Program-made: the position numbers and the translations under genes
Part shown: positions 10,448 to 18,517 of the stretch, piece after piece
Position numbering within the stretch: position 1 is the stretch's first letter
Layout of the letters: every line of letters begins with the position of its first letter
Notes under the pieces: model-generated
What the model saw: only the letters and a program-made list of their open reading frames with translations
The model's database searches: none
What the model was told of the DNA's origin: nothing
Source of the DNA: SXOA01 sp051004015
Lineage (GTDB): Bacteria; Planctomycetota; Planctomycetia; Pirellulales; Pirellulaceae
NCBI GenBank assembly: GCA_051004015.1
Contig: JBPCKT010000007.1
Span: 1 to 64,000, forward strand
Length of the DNA stretch: 64,000 nucleotides
Reading direction: 5' to 3'

Positions 10448-11583
10448 ATGAGACACTCATCGGCCCTTTGTGCTGCTCTTTTGCTGCTATCCCAAATCGC
10501 GCTCGCGGACGAGGAGAAGAAGGAGCCGCCGTCCGGCGTGGTCTCGCTGCTGGAGGACAACGCGGAGGAGCTGCTGCCGAAATTGACCAATCCGACAGGC
10601 TGTCCGGGCGAAGGGCACGTCGAAAAGGACGATGTGTTGCGGGGTCAAGCAGCATTCGCATTGTCCCGATGCAGCGGTATGAGCCGGGGATTCCCGGATG
10701 GGAGCACCGCATCCGCGAGCAGCCCAAGCCGGGAGAGTTCCGCTATCTCCGCTTTGCCTGGAAGTGCCGCGGCTGCACCGGGATCATGCTGCAAATGCAC
10801 GACCTCACGGATTGGCACATCCGCTACACCGCCGGAGGCAACAAACATGGCTGGATGACGCAGTTTGTGTCGGACAAGCCGCCGTCGGCGTGGACGGTGG
10901 TGACGGTGGACTTGTTCAAGGACTTTGGGGAGCGGACGATTCGCGGGATGGCCCTCACCTGCTTCGACGGCGAGGCGGGCTACTTTGACCACATCTACCT
11001 GGGACGGTCGATCGCCGACCTCGACCGGATTGACGCCAGCGGACTCGCGGAGGCCCCTCCGCGGGAGTGGACCGCCGAAGAGCTCGAGGAGAAATGGCGG
11101 GAGGCGACGTCTCAGGAAGCCGCAGCCGCCTACCGCGGGTTCTGGACCCTCGTCCACGCCAAGCCAGCTCCCCGGTTCGTGACGGAGAAGCTGAAAGCCA
11201 TGCAGCGCAGCGGGGGAGCCGCCACGGTAAAGAAGTGGCTGGCGGAGCTCGACCACGACGACTTTGCTACCCGCGAGAAAGCCAGCGAAAACCTGGCCGC
11301 GGTTGTCGATACGGTCGCCGATCTCCTGGAAGCAGAGTTGGCCCGCACGCAGTCCGTCGAAGTAAAATTCCGGCTCAGGAACGTGTTGGCGAAACGGGCA
11401 GCGGCCGGCGCCGGGCCGGTCGGTTCGCCCGGCACGGGGCAACTGGAAAAGGCCGTCCGCATTCTCGAGCTCAGCCGCTCCGCCCAGGCCAAGGAGTTCC
11501 TGACGGAACTATCCACGGGCGACGAAAGCGATGGAATTGTCAAAGCAGCGCGGGAGGCGGTGAAGCGGCGGGAGAGCAAATAG
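10448..11583 (+). pseudogene. secreted planctomycete protein gene with a single-base frameshift
   Basis: ATG 10448, preceded by AGGAG at 10439-10443, opens a signal peptide (MRHSSALCAALLLLSQIALA) and mature start DEEKKEPPSGVVSLLEDNAE. Around 10634-10640 the reading frame must slip back by one base to enter the long second frame, which continues SSSIRIVPMQRYEPGIPGWE, then GEFRYLRFAWKCRGCTGIMLQ, and ends at 11583 after an alpha-helical C-terminal half. One missing base after GATGTGTT would restore a single protein of about 378 residues. The first part resembles a carbohydrate-binding beta-sandwich and the C-terminal part a HEAT-like helical region. It is a recent frameshift or a sequencing error. 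Confidence 0.7.
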
Positions 11584-11584
11584 C

Positions 11585-12451
11585 TCACCCATCAAACGCA
11601 TCCGGATAGATCACCACTTCCACCCGCCGGTTCTTCGCCCGTCCTTCCTGGCTGGCGACGGCTGCCAGCGGATGGTTGTCCCCCAGAGCGAGCATCGAAA
11701 GCTGACGGGCGGGGACGCGGCCGCGTGTGACGAGCTGCTGGAAGACGGCTTGGACTTGGGAGGCGGTGAGCGTGTGGGAGGTGATGGCGTTGGCGCCGCC
11801 GGTGCCGTCGCCGTGGGCTTCGAGCACGATCCGCTGGCGGGGATAACTCCGCGCGACGGCGTTAGCAATCTCGTCCAGGATCATCGAGCTGTTTCCTGTC
11901 GGCTGGGCGGTGCCGGGGACAAACAGCCGGTCGCTGGGAATCTCGATGCGAATCACCTCGCCGTCCTGCCGCACTTCCAGCCCCGGCAGACTGACCGCGG
12001 ATAGAGACTGCTTAACGGAATTGTTCGCCGTGATCGACGCGCCACCCTTGAACTGCGTGGAGGCTTGATGGGTCTTCAATTTCTGCTCGGCGTCTTTCCT
12101 GGCGGCCAGGGCTTCATTCCATTTCGTTCCTGCCTCGCCGATTTGCTTCTGCAAAATGGCCACTTGTTCTTGCGCGGCTTGCAATTGCCGGTCCCGGTCC
12201 GCGATCTGCCGGTGCAGATCGGCGTTGTTCCCATCAAGCTGCCCCAGCCGGCGATTGAGGTCCGTCATCTGCGCGGTCAACTTCTGCTGCTCGGTCTGCA
12301 TCGCCAACATCTGCCCCGGCGAGAGAGCGCCGGCCGTTCCCGCCGGCCGCTGGAACGGATTGTTCTGGCAACCCGCCGCCGATAGCACCGCCGCCAGCGC
12401 GCACGACCCCGCCAGGAAACTCCTGACGCGGCTGTGCGAAGGGATGTTCAT
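11585..12451 (-). CDS. OmpA-family peptidoglycan-binding lipoprotein
   Basis: 288 residues. The signal peptide ends in LSAAGC, a lipobox that predicts lipid attachment at that Cys. A coiled coil of about 90 residues follows (QTEQQKLTAQMTDLNRRLGQ and onward, rich in Q, L, A and D). The C-terminal domain is OmpA-like: IEIPSDRLFVPGTAQPT, IVLEAHGDGTGG, LTASQVQAVFQQL and KNRRVEVVI, with the Asp/Arg type peptidoglycan-binding motif reduced to TASQ and NRR. It probably tethers a membrane to the cell wall. It ends one base from the convergent frameshifted gene and stands alone otherwise. Confidence 0.88.
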   Translation of the reverse strand: MNIPSHSRVRSFLAGSCALAAVLSAAGCQNNPFQRPAGTAGALSPGQMLAMQTEQQKLTAQMTDLNRRLGQLDGNNADLHRQIADRDRQLQAAQEQVAILQKQIGEAGTKWNEALAARKDAEQKLKTHQASTQFKGGASITANNSVKQSLSAVSLPGLEVRQDGEVIRIEIPSDRLFVPGTAQPTGNSSMILDEIANAVARSYPRQRIVLEAHGDGTGGANAITSHTLTASQVQAVFQQLVTRGRVPARQLSMLALGDNHPLAAVASQEGRAKNRRVEVVIYPDAFDG

Positions 12452-12588
12452 GGATCAATCGTCGGAAAAATGGGAGCGCGAAAGGGTCCGGGAATTCGGG
12501 GCGAATCGTAGCAATCCCCCTTGCGCCTCGCAAGGCGAAAAGTCGCCCGGTTTGCCTACTTTATGAAGCCGAAACTTCATGGGAACTC

Positions 12589-13728
12589 TTAGCCCGCCGC
12601 CAGCGGGGCCAAAAACTCGCGGCGGCGCTCCTGGGGGGAGTGGCGTTTATCCCGGCGGCGGCGCATTTCATGTCGCTTGCTAGTCTTTCCTCGGGGGATA
12701 TAGGAGAAAGTGATTGCGCTCTCTGCTGGCAGAAGGCCGCCTTCCTCCCCCTCTCCCCCTGGGGGAGGACCGGGGTGAGGGCATGACGGGGTCGGGAGGG
12801 GTTTTCGCGGCGAAAACTCCTCCCGACCCCCTACGTCTGCGGAATGCTGAGAAGCAAGCTCCCCGGCCTCGGCCGCACCTCCCTCCTGCGGGCGTGTCTC
12901 CCATACTCGCTCTGCATACGCTCGGAACTGCTCGTCCGTCCAGCCAGCACATCCCGGATCGCTTCGCAGGTCTTTTATAAGCTGTTTGCACACTTCGTTT
13001 TTGATGTACTCCTCGGTCCCGAAAGGCGACTTATCCTCTTGCCCCGCCTGAATTTGCGGCTGGACGATTTCTGCAGCGACCGCGCTTTTTTCGTTTTTCT
13101 TTATAAGCGGCTTTTTGACCTTCGCATTCTCGTCCCTTCTGGCCTCTGACCTCTGAACTCCGACCCCTGCCTCCTGACCCCTGACCCCTGTCCCCTGACC
13201 CCTGGCCATCGCCTCCCGCCTCTGCCGCTCTTCCGCCAGCGCCATCTCGCGCTGCGTCCTGCCGGTGATGTCCACGCCGGCCAGTTTGGCCTTGGCCTGG
13301 GCCAGGCGGAGAGCCGTGTTGAGCAGTCCGGCCTTGGCGCACTGTCCGCCCACCTTCTTGGTCTCGGTCCAGTTCACCACTCCCCGCGTTCCTGATCTCT
13401 CGGTCACTTTGTTCTTCCTGCTCTGCTCCAAGTCGTGCATCGTCTGCTGGAGAAGAAAATCGATCTGGGCCTCGATCACAAACTTCCCCACGGCCATTTC
13501 CCCGCTCGTGCTCTCGCTTTGCCGTGCCCGCGGCAGCGCACGGTCCAGCCACTCCCCCACCTCCATCACAATCTGCGACACTCGCGGCTGGCTGATCCCA
13601 TGCTCCGCCGCCACGTCGCACTGCCCGCGGTTTTTCAGCACCACCGCCTCATAAATCAGCCGATCCCGCAATTGCGGGGGCTCAAGCTCACGTAGCTCTG
13701 CATTCAGGTTTTGTAAGTCGAGGGACAT
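12589..13728 (-). CDS. HTH protein (terminase-small-subunit/sigma-4-like) with repeat-encoded inserts
   Basis: 379 residues from the ATG ending at 13728, which has a CCGGAGG ribosome site; the longer in-frame extension is rejected. Residues about 20-70 form a helix-turn-helix (LIYEAVVLKNRGQCDVAAEHGISQPRVSQIV) resembling sigma region 4 or phage terminase small subunits. The middle is a charged helical region (LRLAQAKAKLAGVDITGRTQ). The C-terminal half is built partly from repeats: GQGTGVRGQEAGVGVQ comes from a heptad repeat at 13142-13206, and the REEFSPRKPLPTP and CPHPGPPPGGEGEEGG segments come from hairpin repeats at 12748-12836. Function is unknown; DNA binding is inferred from the HTH only. 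Confidence 0.7.
   Translation of the reverse strand: MSLDLQNLNAELRELEPPQLRDRLIYEAVVLKNRGQCDVAAEHGISQPRVSQIVMEVGEWLDRALPRARQSESTSGEMAVGKFVIEAQIDFLLQQTMHDLEQSRKNKVTERSGTRGVVNWTETKKVGGQCAKAGLLNTALRLAQAKAKLAGVDITGRTQREMALAEERQRREAMARGQGTGVRGQEAGVGVQRSEARRDENAKVKKPLIKKNEKSAVAAEIVQPQIQAGQEDKSPFGTEEYIKNEVCKQLIKDLRSDPGCAGWTDEQFRAYAERVWETRPQEGGAAEAGELASQHSADVGGREEFSPRKPLPTPSCPHPGPPPGGEGEEGGLLPAESAITFSYIPRGKTSKRHEMRRRRDKRHSPQERRREFLAPLAAG
12748..12836. repeat. two hairpin repeats inside the HTH gene
   Basis: The first unit, 12748-12780, is the C/G-rich CCCTCTCCCCCTGGGGGAGG-type repeat. The second, 12788-12831, is a long hairpin of about 21-bp stem, GGGGTCGGGAGGGGTTTTCG facing its complement around a tiny loop, with one mismatch. 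Both are read in frame. A diverged copy of the second unit recurs at 13865-13945. Confidence 0.75.
13142..13206. repeat. 7-nt-period CTGACCC repeat within coding sequence
   Basis: About nine degenerate copies of a heptamer of the form CTGACCC/CTGACCT/CTGAACT. It encodes part of the HTH protein on the minus strand. The same family occurs in the spacer at 30129-30172. Confidence 0.75.
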
Positions 13729-13864
13729 GGGAACCTCCGGAAAAACGCTGGGACCAAAGGGACTGGATTGACTTGTTTGTACAGTATACACTAGTACCCA
13801 TCCAAATCCAAGAGGTTCCCAGAAGATTTTCCAAGATTTTTTCGCGCCCATAAGACCGCCCAGA

Positions 13865-13945
13865 AGGGGTCGGGAAGAGTTTTCGCGGCCAATGTTCTTG
13901 CGGTAATCAGGCGTGGCGCACCGAGAAAACCCTTCCCAACGCCAG
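13865..13945. repeat. imperfect inverted repeat related to the 12788 hairpin
   Basis: GGGGTCGGGAAGAGTTTTCG at about 13865 is matched by a roughly complementary arm ending at about 13944 (ACCGAGAAAACCCTTCCCAA), separated by about 30 nt. It is a larger-loop relative of the 12788-12831 hairpin and lies in the spacer upstream of the HTH gene. Confidence 0.6.
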
Positions 13946-13992
13946 CGGATGCAGGAGGGGGCGATGGTCAACCACAGAGGTCGACAACCTCC

Positions 13993-15951
13993 CTACTTCA
14001 AGCCTTCGATAACACGCCGCTCAAACTCCTGTCCCTTTTTCATCGCCTGAGACGCATCATCGGCCAGCGCCAGTCCGTACTTGGCGGCGATGGGTAGAAA
14101 TGCTTTTGGCTCGGCAAAGACGAAGATGCCATCCTGACCGCCGGTCCGCAAGGGAATGAATCGCTCCGGCTGTCCCGCGGTTTCCAGAGCCAGATCGACG
14201 AGGCGATGGACGGCTTCCACGTCGTACCAATCTCCATAGTTTTCCGCGCCGACGCGGAACAGGCGGTTTTTGTAGACGAGCTGCACGATGTACGGGGCGT
14301 CCAAGTCGTCTTTATTCCTTTGCTGCCAGAACTGGGCCGCAAACTCCGGAGTGAACTTGCCGGAAGTCGCTTCCGCGAAGTCGAACAGGAGCCAGTGATG
14401 ATTGCACGGCATTTGGTCAGACTCGGCGTCGAACATGACGACAACTTCTTCCTGAACCAAGGCCCAAAATAACGTGCCGGGATCGGAAGGATCCAGCGGC
14501 TCCGTTTCGAAACTCTCGCGGCGTCCCTTTTCCATCTTGAGAATTACAGCTTCCGGAGACGAACGAATGACTCCCGCGGAGCGCAGGTCCGCCAGAGCCG
14601 ACGTCAGGTCCAGTCCGGCGAGCTTCCATTTCGCCCACATTTTGGCGTCTTCATCGAGTTGCTCCAGGCGAGATTGAATGACTTCCTTGCCGCGGGCACC
14701 AAACTTCTCCAGGAGCAGCCGCACGGTCTCGGTGTCGAGCGGACGATTGGACCTGGTATAGGCCGCCAGCACGACGGGAACCACCTGGTCGAACTCCTGC
14801 TCGCTGACAATCCTCTCCCGCAGCATCCGTATCGTGAGGGGATTTGCCCGCTGCCTGGCGATATGTTCCAGCAGCAGTGATTTGGCTCGTGCCGGCTGCA
14901 AGCGGACAATTCCCTCGAACGCATAATCACGACTGACGGGGTCTTTGGCCTTCTGATAAATGTCGGTGAGCAGCGGGAGGGAATCCAAGGTCGCGGTCGG
15001 CGCCAGGTCGCGGACGATGTTCTGTTCGTAGCGTTTCTCCTTAAATCCCAGCATGTATTGGTGGATGGCGGCGCGGACCGGCTCGGAAATCTGCTTGTCG
15101 GCGTTATTGAGCAGGGCTTGAAACGGCGCGCACACAAACTGCGGATAGTCGTACTCGCGGTCTTGCAGGACATGCGGGAGCAAGGTGTCCACGGCCTTCT
15201 TGGTCGTGGCGATTTCCGCCAGGTTCTCGGCAATCGGCGCGGGTTTGCGAAACTTCCGGGTTTCCAAAACCGCCACAAGCTTTTCTTCCGCTCCGGGAAT
15301 TCGCTGGCGGGAGCACAAATGGGCTGCCGCCGCAACAACCTCTTCGTCTGCATCCCCCAGCAGTTGCAAGAGCTGTCGGGCAGTGTCAGGTGCGGAAAAA
15401 TCAACGTCGATTCCCCAATCGCCCAGCGTCTTGAGGGCGGCGCAGCGCAGCGCGGGAGACTTGGACTGCAGAGACTCCAACAGAAATTTCTCGCCGAGCG
15501 GCTCCTTCAGCCCAATCAATACTTCGGCAGCCTTGGTTTTGGAAGCTGCCTCTAAATGCTCGTCCGTCAGGATGCTCTTGAGGTCGCTCAAGGCCTCCGT
15601 GTGTCGCAAATGTAAGGCGCGCATCGGCTCGGAAAATACGTAGTCGCCGCCTTTGACCTGGACGATCGCCTGCTGATACAGCTCGTCGAGAGATTCCTTA
15701 AACATCCGTCGCGTTTTTTCCATCTCGTCCGCCTCGTCAATGATGCGCGGCTTCCGGTCCACGCGCGCGGGAGAGGTATGATCGCGACTCCTGTGAACGG
15801 TCATCCCATCGGGCAGGTCTTGAGAATCACCTTTGACGTGTTCGACAAGGATTTTGGGGTTGGAAGATGGCGGCGTGCCGGGCTGCCCGGGATTTGAACC
15901 GCACCCGGCAAAGCCGACGACCAAAATCATCATCAAGACGGGGCCGCGCAT
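13993..15951 (-). CDS. HEAT-repeat lipoprotein
   Basis: 652 residues. The N-terminus MRGPVLMMILVVGFAGC has a lipobox-like FAGC, predicting a lipoprotein. A proline-rich linker follows. Residues about 90-440 are HEAT-like helical repeats (LKSILTDEHLEAASKTKAAEV, ALKTLGDWGIDVDFSAPDTA, ADEEVVAAAAHLCSRQRIPG and others). The last 200 residues form a different, unrecognised domain (LFWALVQEEVVVMFDAESDQ, LVYKNRLFRVGAENYGDW). Such proteins are usually scaffolds. It seems to be transcribed alone; no Shine-Dalgarno is evident. Confidence 0.8.
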   Translation of the reverse strand: MRGPVLMMILVVGFAGCGSNPGQPGTPPSSNPKILVEHVKGDSQDLPDGMTVHRSRDHTSPARVDRKPRIIDEADEMEKTRRMFKESLDELYQQAIVQVKGGDYVFSEPMRALHLRHTEALSDLKSILTDEHLEAASKTKAAEVLIGLKEPLGEKFLLESLQSKSPALRCAALKTLGDWGIDVDFSAPDTARQLLQLLGDADEEVVAAAAHLCSRQRIPGAEEKLVAVLETRKFRKPAPIAENLAEIATTKKAVDTLLPHVLQDREYDYPQFVCAPFQALLNNADKQISEPVRAAIHQYMLGFKEKRYEQNIVRDLAPTATLDSLPLLTDIYQKAKDPVSRDYAFEGIVRLQPARAKSLLLEHIARQRANPLTIRMLRERIVSEQEFDQVVPVVLAAYTRSNRPLDTETVRLLLEKFGARGKEVIQSRLEQLDEDAKMWAKWKLAGLDLTSALADLRSAGVIRSSPEAVILKMEKGRRESFETEPLDPSDPGTLFWALVQEEVVVMFDAESDQMPCNHHWLLFDFAEATSGKFTPEFAAQFWQQRNKDDLDAPYIVQLVYKNRLFRVGAENYGDWYDVEAVHRLVDLALETAGQPERFIPLRTGGQDGIFVFAEPKAFLPIAAKYGLALADDASQAMKKGQEFERRVIEGLK

Positions 15952-16071
15952 TGGAATCCAAGCGTTGATGGCAGATGGGAGAGGAGTCTGCGTAGTTTAG
16001 AACAGGGCAACACGTCTGGCTACCATTCGCCAGGTGCCGCCGATTCGACGACCGGAGTCCCGCTACTTCGG

Positions 16072-16135
16072 TTACGGATTCTTCCCCGGCCGCAGATAGA
16101 TAAAACTCTGGCCGAGCTTGCCACCGTAATTGCGG
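16072..16135 (-). pseudogene. decayed 3' tail of fhcD (displaced copy)
   Basis: On the minus strand this stretch reads NYGGKLGQSFIYLRPGKNP and then a stop. The intact fhcD gene 0.8 kb away ends NYGGKLGKSFIYLKEQGTSG. The shared 13-residue core is encoded with several synonymous differences, so it is a related but not identical tail. Nothing upstream of it resembles fhcD. It lies just past the vapC stop, so the vapBC module is bracketed by two fhcD tails in the same orientation. Confidence 0.7.
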
Positions 16136-16181
16136 CAGCGATGCAGAGAAAGCAGAGAGACACTGCGGTGGCGCAGAAGTG

Positions 16182-16586
16182 TCAGGGACTCTGGTGGGTG
16201 ATCACGACAAGATTAGGGATATTCGCAAAGTCACGGCCATTGTGAGTCAGCAGCGGAATGGAGTGTCGCAGCGCCGTTGCGGCGATCCATGCATCCCCAC
16301 AGTCAATCGGAAATCCGTGTGCGAGTCGATGGGCTGTGATCTCGCCCCAATGCCGCGACAAGTCGTCGTCGTAGGGGAGCACTGCGCATCGCAAGATAGC
16401 CGCTTCCAGGCTTTGGCGACGAGTATTCCCCCAATTGCGAGTGAGCGCCCAAGCACGCAATTCCGCGACCGACTGAAAACTCAGGCAGAGTTGCGCACCG
16501 GAGACGTCGGGAGCATACAGGGCCGCGCGAGTGTCGCGCTTGAAGAAGTACGAGAACACGTCCGTGTCGAGCAGGACGCTCTTCAT
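16182..16586 (-). CDS. vapC: VapC-type PIN-domain toxin
   Basis: 134 residues, the normal VapC size. PIN-domain acidic residues are present: D7 in SVLLDTDVFSYF, E42 in SVAELRAW, and D95/D98 in IDCGDAWIAATA, with a further Asp in NGRDF. VapC toxins are Mg-dependent ribonucleases that cleave tRNA or rRNA and are held inactive by the cognate antitoxin. Its start overlaps the antitoxin stop by 4 bp, the usual coupled arrangement. The pair lies between fhcD and a second fhcD tail, suggesting insertion as a unit. Confidence 0.9.
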   Translation of the reverse strand: MKSVLLDTDVFSYFFKRDTRAALYAPDVSGAQLCLSFQSVAELRAWALTRNWGNTRRQSLEAAILRCAVLPYDDDLSRHWGEITAHRLAHGFPIDCGDAWIAATALRHSIPLLTHNGRDFANIPNLVVITHQSP

Positions 16587-16837
16587 GAGCGCCGGGCCTC
16601 ACGGACAAACGCCATGAGGTCGTCGACGGACTCATTGGGCGGCCAGTCCCCGGCGAGTTCCGCTGGATCAACGCAGGGCTGGATGCTTTGTTCGCGAGCC
16701 AGTTCGGCGAGTGATTTTTTCGCCCAAAAGGGGGAATCGGTGCGCTCGATTTCAATCCGCACGGGAGTTCCGTCGGGTAGCGAAACCGGCGTGTCGAGGA
16801 CGGCGACGCCGTTTTGAATGTGCCCGTGATAGGTCAT
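16583..16837 (-). CDS. antitoxin of the vapBC module
   Basis: 84 residues. The N-terminal half (HGHIQNGVAVLDTPVSLPDG, TPVRIEIERT) resembles short beta-strand DUF104/AF2212-like antitoxins in which a strand-rich fold binds DNA. The C-terminal part (NESVDDLMAFVREARRS) is helical and would wrap the toxin. It is the first gene of the pair and overlaps vapC by 4 bp. A perfect TATAAT lies about 45 bp upstream, inside the end of fhcD. Assignment rests on position plus sequence type. Confidence 0.8.
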   Translation of the reverse strand: MTYHGHIQNGVAVLDTPVSLPDGTPVRIEIERTDSPFWAKKSLAELAREQSIQPCVDPAELAGDWPPNESVDDLMAFVREARRS

Positions 16838-16882
16838 CAGCAGATCCCGCTGCGCTGGATGGGTTTAGTTGAGACTCATCCT

Positions 16883-16888
16883 ATTATA
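16883..16888 (-). promoter_or_regulatory. -10 element for vapBC overlapping the fhcD stop codon
   Basis: TATAAT on the minus strand, formed by the last Val codon and stop codon of fhcD plus the next bases. The -35 candidate 17 nt upstream (GGAACA) is weak. The toxin-antitoxin promoter therefore appears to be built from the fhcD end. Confidence 0.4.
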
Positions 16889-17810
16889 CCTTCCCGCTCG
16901 TACCTTGTTCCTTCAGATAGATAAAACTCTTCCCCAGCTTGCCCCCATAATTCCCGGCCGAGATGCGGAGGAGGCCGGGGGTGGTGGCGGAGGCGGCGAG
17001 GGCGGACTGGGTGGCGCGGGTGATGGAGACGAGGTCGCGGCCGTTGATGATGATTTCCATGATGGAGTTGATGCCCGGCGAGAGCTCGGATTTGGCCCCT
17101 GGGTCGCCGCGGAGGAGCGGGCAGTATTTTTCGTAGGTGCTGGCGACGGTGAAGGAGTATTTGCTCCCCGCCTTGGAGCCGCTGCCGGCGATGCCGCCGG
17201 GAAAGGGCATGATGACGCCGGGGCACCTTTGGACGGCCGCCACGCCCGCCTCGGCCGCGGCCAGGGCAGCTTCCGCGGACTCGCCGAGATACCATAGGTT
17301 TCCTCCCATCAGCCCTTCCGCATACCCCAGCCGGCGGTCGAGGAGAAACTCGCCGCCGAGCGTCGGAATCCACCACATCTTGCGGCCCCAGCGCTCCACC
17401 CGCCGCTGAAAGCCGTCGCCGAAGAAGGCGACCTTCCGCCCCATCTTGAAGTGCGTGTCGGCGTCGATGAGGTTGAAGCAGGCCGCCGTCGGGCAGGTGA
17501 GGACGTTCTGGCTGATGCGGACCAGGGCCGCCATTTCCAGGGCCCGCACCCGGTCCTTGCGGAACCGGGGGACGTGGAGCTGAATGACCGCCCCAGGGCG
17601 ACCGTCGGGCGTGAACGATGGTTCGCCGGTGTCGGGGCCGACGTAGCGGTCGAGCCCCGCTTCGCAGTCGCAGAGAATGGTGCTCGAGCCGTTGCCGGTG
17701 ACGGCCTGCACGGCGTGCTCGACCCAGCGGCGACTGCAGGCGGTAATCAGAAACTCGACGTAGATGCTGCGGAAGGCTTCGGCGTAGGTGTCGTCGATGA
17801 CGGCAGACAT
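16884..17810 (-). CDS. fhcD: formylmethanofuran:tetrahydromethanopterin formyltransferase
   Basis: 308 residues, the normal length for Ftr/FhcD. It transfers a formyl group between (tetrahydro)methanofuran and tetrahydromethanopterin, part of the formaldehyde-oxidation route of methylotrophs and also present in planctomycetes. Family sequences seen are DTYAEAFRSIYVEFLITA, GNGSSTILCDCEAGLD, PTAACFNLID, CPGVIMPFPGGIAGSGSKAG and INSIMEIIINGRDL. The other subunits of the formyltransferase/hydrolase complex (fhcABC) are not in this window. It follows a 5-formyl-THF cyclo-ligase gene on the same strand, with a long hairpin between them. Its 3' end carries the vapBC -10 element. Confidence 0.94.
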   Translation of the reverse strand: MSAVIDDTYAEAFRSIYVEFLITACSRRWVEHAVQAVTGNGSSTILCDCEAGLDRYVGPDTGEPSFTPDGRPGAVIQLHVPRFRKDRVRALEMAALVRISQNVLTCPTAACFNLIDADTHFKMGRKVAFFGDGFQRRVERWGRKMWWIPTLGGEFLLDRRLGYAEGLMGGNLWYLGESAEAALAAAEAGVAAVQRCPGVIMPFPGGIAGSGSKAGSKYSFTVASTYEKYCPLLRGDPGAKSELSPGINSIMEIIINGRDLVSITRATQSALAASATTPGLLRISAGNYGGKLGKSFIYLKEQGTSGKV

Positions 17811-17828
17811 GGGAGCAGTTTAGTGTCG

Positions 17829-17871
17829 CCTTTCGCTCCGCGAAAGTCGCGTCCTTTCGCGGAGCGAAAGG
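17829..17871. repeat. perfect 18-bp inverted repeat, CTTTCGCTCCGCGAAAG type
   Basis: CCTTTCGCTCCGCGAAAG at 17829-17846 and its exact complement at 17854-17871, loop 7 nt. Each arm is itself a small palindrome around TCC/GGA. It belongs to the GCTCCGC palindrome family listed elsewhere and lies between the cyclo-ligase gene and fhcD. Confidence 0.85.
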
Positions 17872-17881
17872 GGACTATCTT

Positions 17882-18517
17882 CTATCCTCGCCCTTGCCCC
17901 GGATAGACGGCCTTTTCCGTGACGACCTGGTCCATGAACACGTCGTGCGGGCTGACCACGAGGTCATCGAAGAGCTGGCACTCGTAGCAGAGGCCGATCA
18001 GCGGACAGATGGGGCGGACCCGCTGCAGGAGCCGGTCATAATATCCCTGGCCGTTCCCCATCCGTCCCCCGCGGCGGCTGAAGGCAACTCCCGGCACGAC
18101 GACGAGGTCGAGCTCCTCGGGCGAGATCTCTTTGCCCGCTTCCCCCCACCGCTCGCGGGGCGGCTCGAGGATTTTCCACTTGCCAACAATCAGCTCGTCC
18201 AAGCTCTGCAGCCACCACAGGCCGAGCTTGTTGGCTCCGAAGTCGTCGACGGTGCAGTAGGGGACGATGATTTTTTTGCCGCTCGTTAGGGCTTCCTGAA
18301 GGGCGTGCCGCGTCCGCAATTCCGAGCGGCAGTCGAGGTACCACAGCACGGTATTGGCCCGCTGATATTCCGCTAATTGCATTAGGGCCGCGGTTGCCGC
18401 AGCGCTGACGGCCTCCTTCTCCGGCTGGGCCGCACGGGCATCGTAAGCGGCCCGCCGCATGACATTTTTGGCGTCGGTGGGCGGAGTCAATACTGTGGTC
18501 AAAGAAGGCTCCTCCAT
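17882..18517 (-). CDS. 5-formyltetrahydrofolate cyclo-ligase family protein
   Basis: 211 residues. The family converts 5-formyl-THF to 5,10-methenyl-THF with ATP. The signature GNGQGYYDRLL (glycine-rich folate/ATP site) and VVVPGVAFSRRGGRMG are present, as is an N-terminal basic region (NVMRRAAYDARAA) contacting phosphate. The start is ATG 18517 with no obvious Shine-Dalgarno. It is the upstream neighbour of fhcD on the same strand, 71 bp away, so folate-linked and methanopterin-linked one-carbon steps sit together. Confidence 0.9.
   Translation of the reverse strand: MEEPSLTTVLTPPTDAKNVMRRAAYDARAAQPEKEAVSAAATAALMQLAEYQRANTVLWYLDCRSELRTRHALQEALTSGKKIIVPYCTVDDFGANKLGLWWLQSLDELIVGKWKILEPPRERWGEAGKEISPEELDLVVVPGVAFSRRGGRMGNGQGYYDRLLQRVRPICPLIGLCYECQLFDDLVVSPHDVFMDQVVTEKAVYPGQGRG

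Noticed and set aside
13142..13206. CRISPR-like array
   Set aside because: Units are 7 nt with no spacers and there are no cas genes; the same is true of the other heptad arrays.
16179..16817. 212-codon plus-strand frame
   Set aside because: Antisense to the vapBC pair, which has clear PIN-domain residues and the usual overlap.
17829..17871. rho-independent terminator
   Set aside because: The stem is strong but no T-run follows on either strand, and related palindromes occur inside coding regions, so it is listed as a repeat.
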